Origin: Candidatus Puniceispirillum sp.
Lineage (GTDB): Bacteria; Pseudomonadota; Alphaproteobacteria; Puniceispirillales; Puniceispirillaceae
Length of the DNA: 6,971 nucleotides
Direction: 5' to 3'
NCBI GenBank assembly: GCA_018668795.1
Contig: JABJBD010000015.1
Location: forward strand, 1 to 6,971
Shown here: positions 5,942 to 6,971 of the stretch, one piece after another
Layout: each line of letters opens with the position of its first letter
Numbering within the stretch: the first letter of the stretch is position 1
Position numbers and translations under genes: made by a program
The notes under the pieces: model-generated
The model's database searches: none
Seen by the model: only the letters and a program-made list of their open reading frames with translations
What the model was told of the DNA's origin: nothing

Positions 5942-6922
5942 ATGTCAATTATAGCGCTTGGATATCTTGGTGTGCGGAGTGACAAGCTGGATGAATGGTT
6001 TGGTTTTGCAACCCGCCGACTGGGCATGCACGCCTGTGATCAGGGGGGAAACAGCCTATCTTTTCGAATGGATGATTGGCGGCAACGTTTTGTTGTTACC
6101 AACGAATCTGGCTCTGATCTCGCTTTTATGGGGTGGCAGGTTGATAATGTCGCCGAGCTTGAACGCTATGCGATAAGGCTTGATGCGGCAAATACGCCAG
6201 TTTTCGAAGCATCCCGCGCCCTATGTGGCCAGCGTTTCGTCGATAGTATGATTTATTTTGACGATCCTGATGGCAATCGTGTCGAATTATTTTACGCGCC
6301 CGAAACCACAACCGATCCCTTTGTTTCGGGGCGCCCTATCGAAGGTTTCAAAACTGGTGCCTATGGCATGGGGCATGCGGTGCTTCACGTCAAAGATGCG
6401 CATGGATTAATGCCTTTTTACCGCGACATTCTGGAATTTAACGTGTCTGACTATGCTTTGTCACCCATACCGCTATTTTTCTTTCACGTGAACGGACGAC
6501 ATCACAGTTTTGCAATGATTGGTACTGGCCGAACGGGGTTTCATCATTTTATGATCGAATATGAAAATCTTGATGATGTGGGACAGGGTTATGATTTGGC
6601 ACAGCTTGAAGATAACGCTATTGCCTATACGCTTGGTCGGCATACGAATGACTATATGACGTCGTTTTATGCCCACACACCATCAGATTTTTTCATTGAA
6701 AATGGTTGGGGTGGGCGTGTCATTGATCCGGCCACATGGGAACCGCATGAAACCTCTGTAGGCCCAAGCTTTTGGGGGCATGAGCGTCTGCATTTACCCG
6801 AAGCACCCCGAACAGAATTACGTGAAATGCGTCTGGAAGCAGCACGTAATGGCCTGCGCGCACCCGCAATAGCCGATTGCCCCTGGCTTTATGATCAGTT
6901 TAAAGGAATTTTGCGTGACTAA
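5942..6922 (+). CDS. Type I extradiol ring-cleavage dioxygenase (VOC superfamily)
   Basis: This cytoplasmic Fe(II) (less often Mn) enzyme of the BphC-like class opens catechol-type rings next to the two hydroxyls. It has 326 residues in two VOC domains. The N-terminal domain (about 3-118) begins IIALGYLGVRSDKLDEW and ends DPDGNRVELFY. The catalytic domain (about 140-265) carries the expected metal ligands His145 (GMGHAVLHV), His202 (FHHFMIEYENLDDVG) and Glu253 (DFFIENGWGG). It also has the active-site residues His188 (GRHHSF), His234 (GRHTND) and Tyr243 (SFYAHTPS), in the same order and spacing as in BphC. After WGH (278-280) a tail of about 46 residues makes it somewhat longer than typical members. 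The frame also has an ATG at 5912, but GGAG at 5933-5936 sits 5 bases before the ATG at 5942, where homology begins. Its stop overlaps the next gene, an FAD monooxygenase, pointing to an aromatic catabolic operon. The exact substrate is unknown. Confidence 0.9.
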   Translation: MSIIALGYLGVRSDKLDEWFGFATRRLGMHACDQGGNSLSFRMDDWRQRFVVTNESGSDLAFMGWQVDNVAELERYAIRLDAANTPVFEASRALCGQRFVDSMIYFDDPDGNRVELFYAPETTTDPFVSGRPIEGFKTGAYGMGHAVLHVKDAHGLMPFYRDILEFNVSDYALSPIPLFFFHVNGRHHSFAMIGTGRTGFHHFMIEYENLDDVGQGYDLAQLEDNAIAYTLGRHTNDYMTSFYAHTPSDFFIENGWGGRVIDPATWEPHETSVGPSFWGHERLHLPEAPRTELREMRLEAARNGLRAPAIADCPWLYDQFKGILRD

Positions 6923-6971
6923 AGGTATGTATGATGTGGCAATCGTTGGATGTGGACCATCTGGCGCCAGT
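6915..6971 (+). CDS. FAD-dependent monooxygenase, N-terminus only (cut by window edge)
   Basis: Nineteen codons are visible, reading MTKG then MYDVAIVGCGPSGAS. YDVAIVG followed by GCGPSG (residues 12-17) is the beta-strand and GxGxxG loop that binds the ADP part of FAD in p-hydroxybenzoate hydroxylase-type flavoproteins, including MhpA-like phenol hydroxylases. The start is chosen as GTG at 6915, because AAAGGA at 6902-6907 lies 7 bases upstream and GTGACTAA makes an 8-base overlap with the dioxygenase stop. The ATG at 6927 has AAAGG only 1 base before it and is less likely. Next to an extradiol dioxygenase, a ring hydroxylase making a catechol is the natural reading. Nineteen residues cannot exclude another GxGxxG flavoprotein. 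Confidence 0.7.
   Translation, partial: MTKGMYDVAIVGCGPSGAS

Noticed and set aside
1..6971. Search for CRISPR arrays, tRNA genes, insertion sequences, toxin-antitoxin pairs, phage or defence genes
   Set aside because: No regularly spaced repeats, transposase-like frames, tRNA-like cloverleafs or small paired genes were seen. The window is ordinary metabolic and transport DNA.

Overview
The window looks like a piece of a bacterial chromosome, most likely from a marine-type alphaproteobacterium. The DUF2244 membrane protein, the family mix and the moderate GC content with AT-rich gaps all fit this. A SAR116/Puniceispirillum-like source is a guess from general resemblance and was not tested. 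Eight genes are supported (seven complete, one cut by the right edge). There are no rRNA or tRNA genes, insertion sequences, CRISPR arrays or phage genes. Coding is dense and no gene-free gap exceeds about 165 bases.

Left part (1-2901): a stand-alone membrane fatty acid desaturase-type diiron enzyme (+) converges, 8 bases apart, on a TauE/SafE (TSUP) anion exporter gene (-). The exporter is divergent from a glutathione S-transferase (+). The 165-base gap between those two carries a perfect 9-base inverted repeat. Each arm is itself a TGT-N3-ACA palindrome, so it is a good candidate operator.

Middle (2923-5802, all -): a DUF2244 inner-membrane protein gene is followed by a complete tungstate ABC importer, transcribed permease (tupB), ATPase (tupC), then periplasmic binding protein (tupA). 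tupB and tupC overlap by 8 bases. tupA starts 28 bases after tupC and, once its start is corrected, has a clean signal peptide. The 109-base leader of tupB holds a GATGCC/GGCATC hairpin. The gene order B-C-A differs from the A-B-C order of characterised tup operons. No tungsten enzyme is visible in the window.

Right part (5942-6971, +): a type I extradiol ring-cleavage dioxygenase with all expected metal and catalytic residues overlaps by 8 bases the start of an FAD-dependent monooxygenase, of which only the dinucleotide-binding N-terminus is present. This is probably the head of an aromatic-compound hydroxylation and ring-cleavage operon continuing beyond the window.

I did not find a convincing wholly new system. 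The most useful leads are the paired palindromes between the exporter and GST genes, the rearranged tup operon with its structured leader, and the unassigned substrates of the dioxygenase pair and the desaturase.
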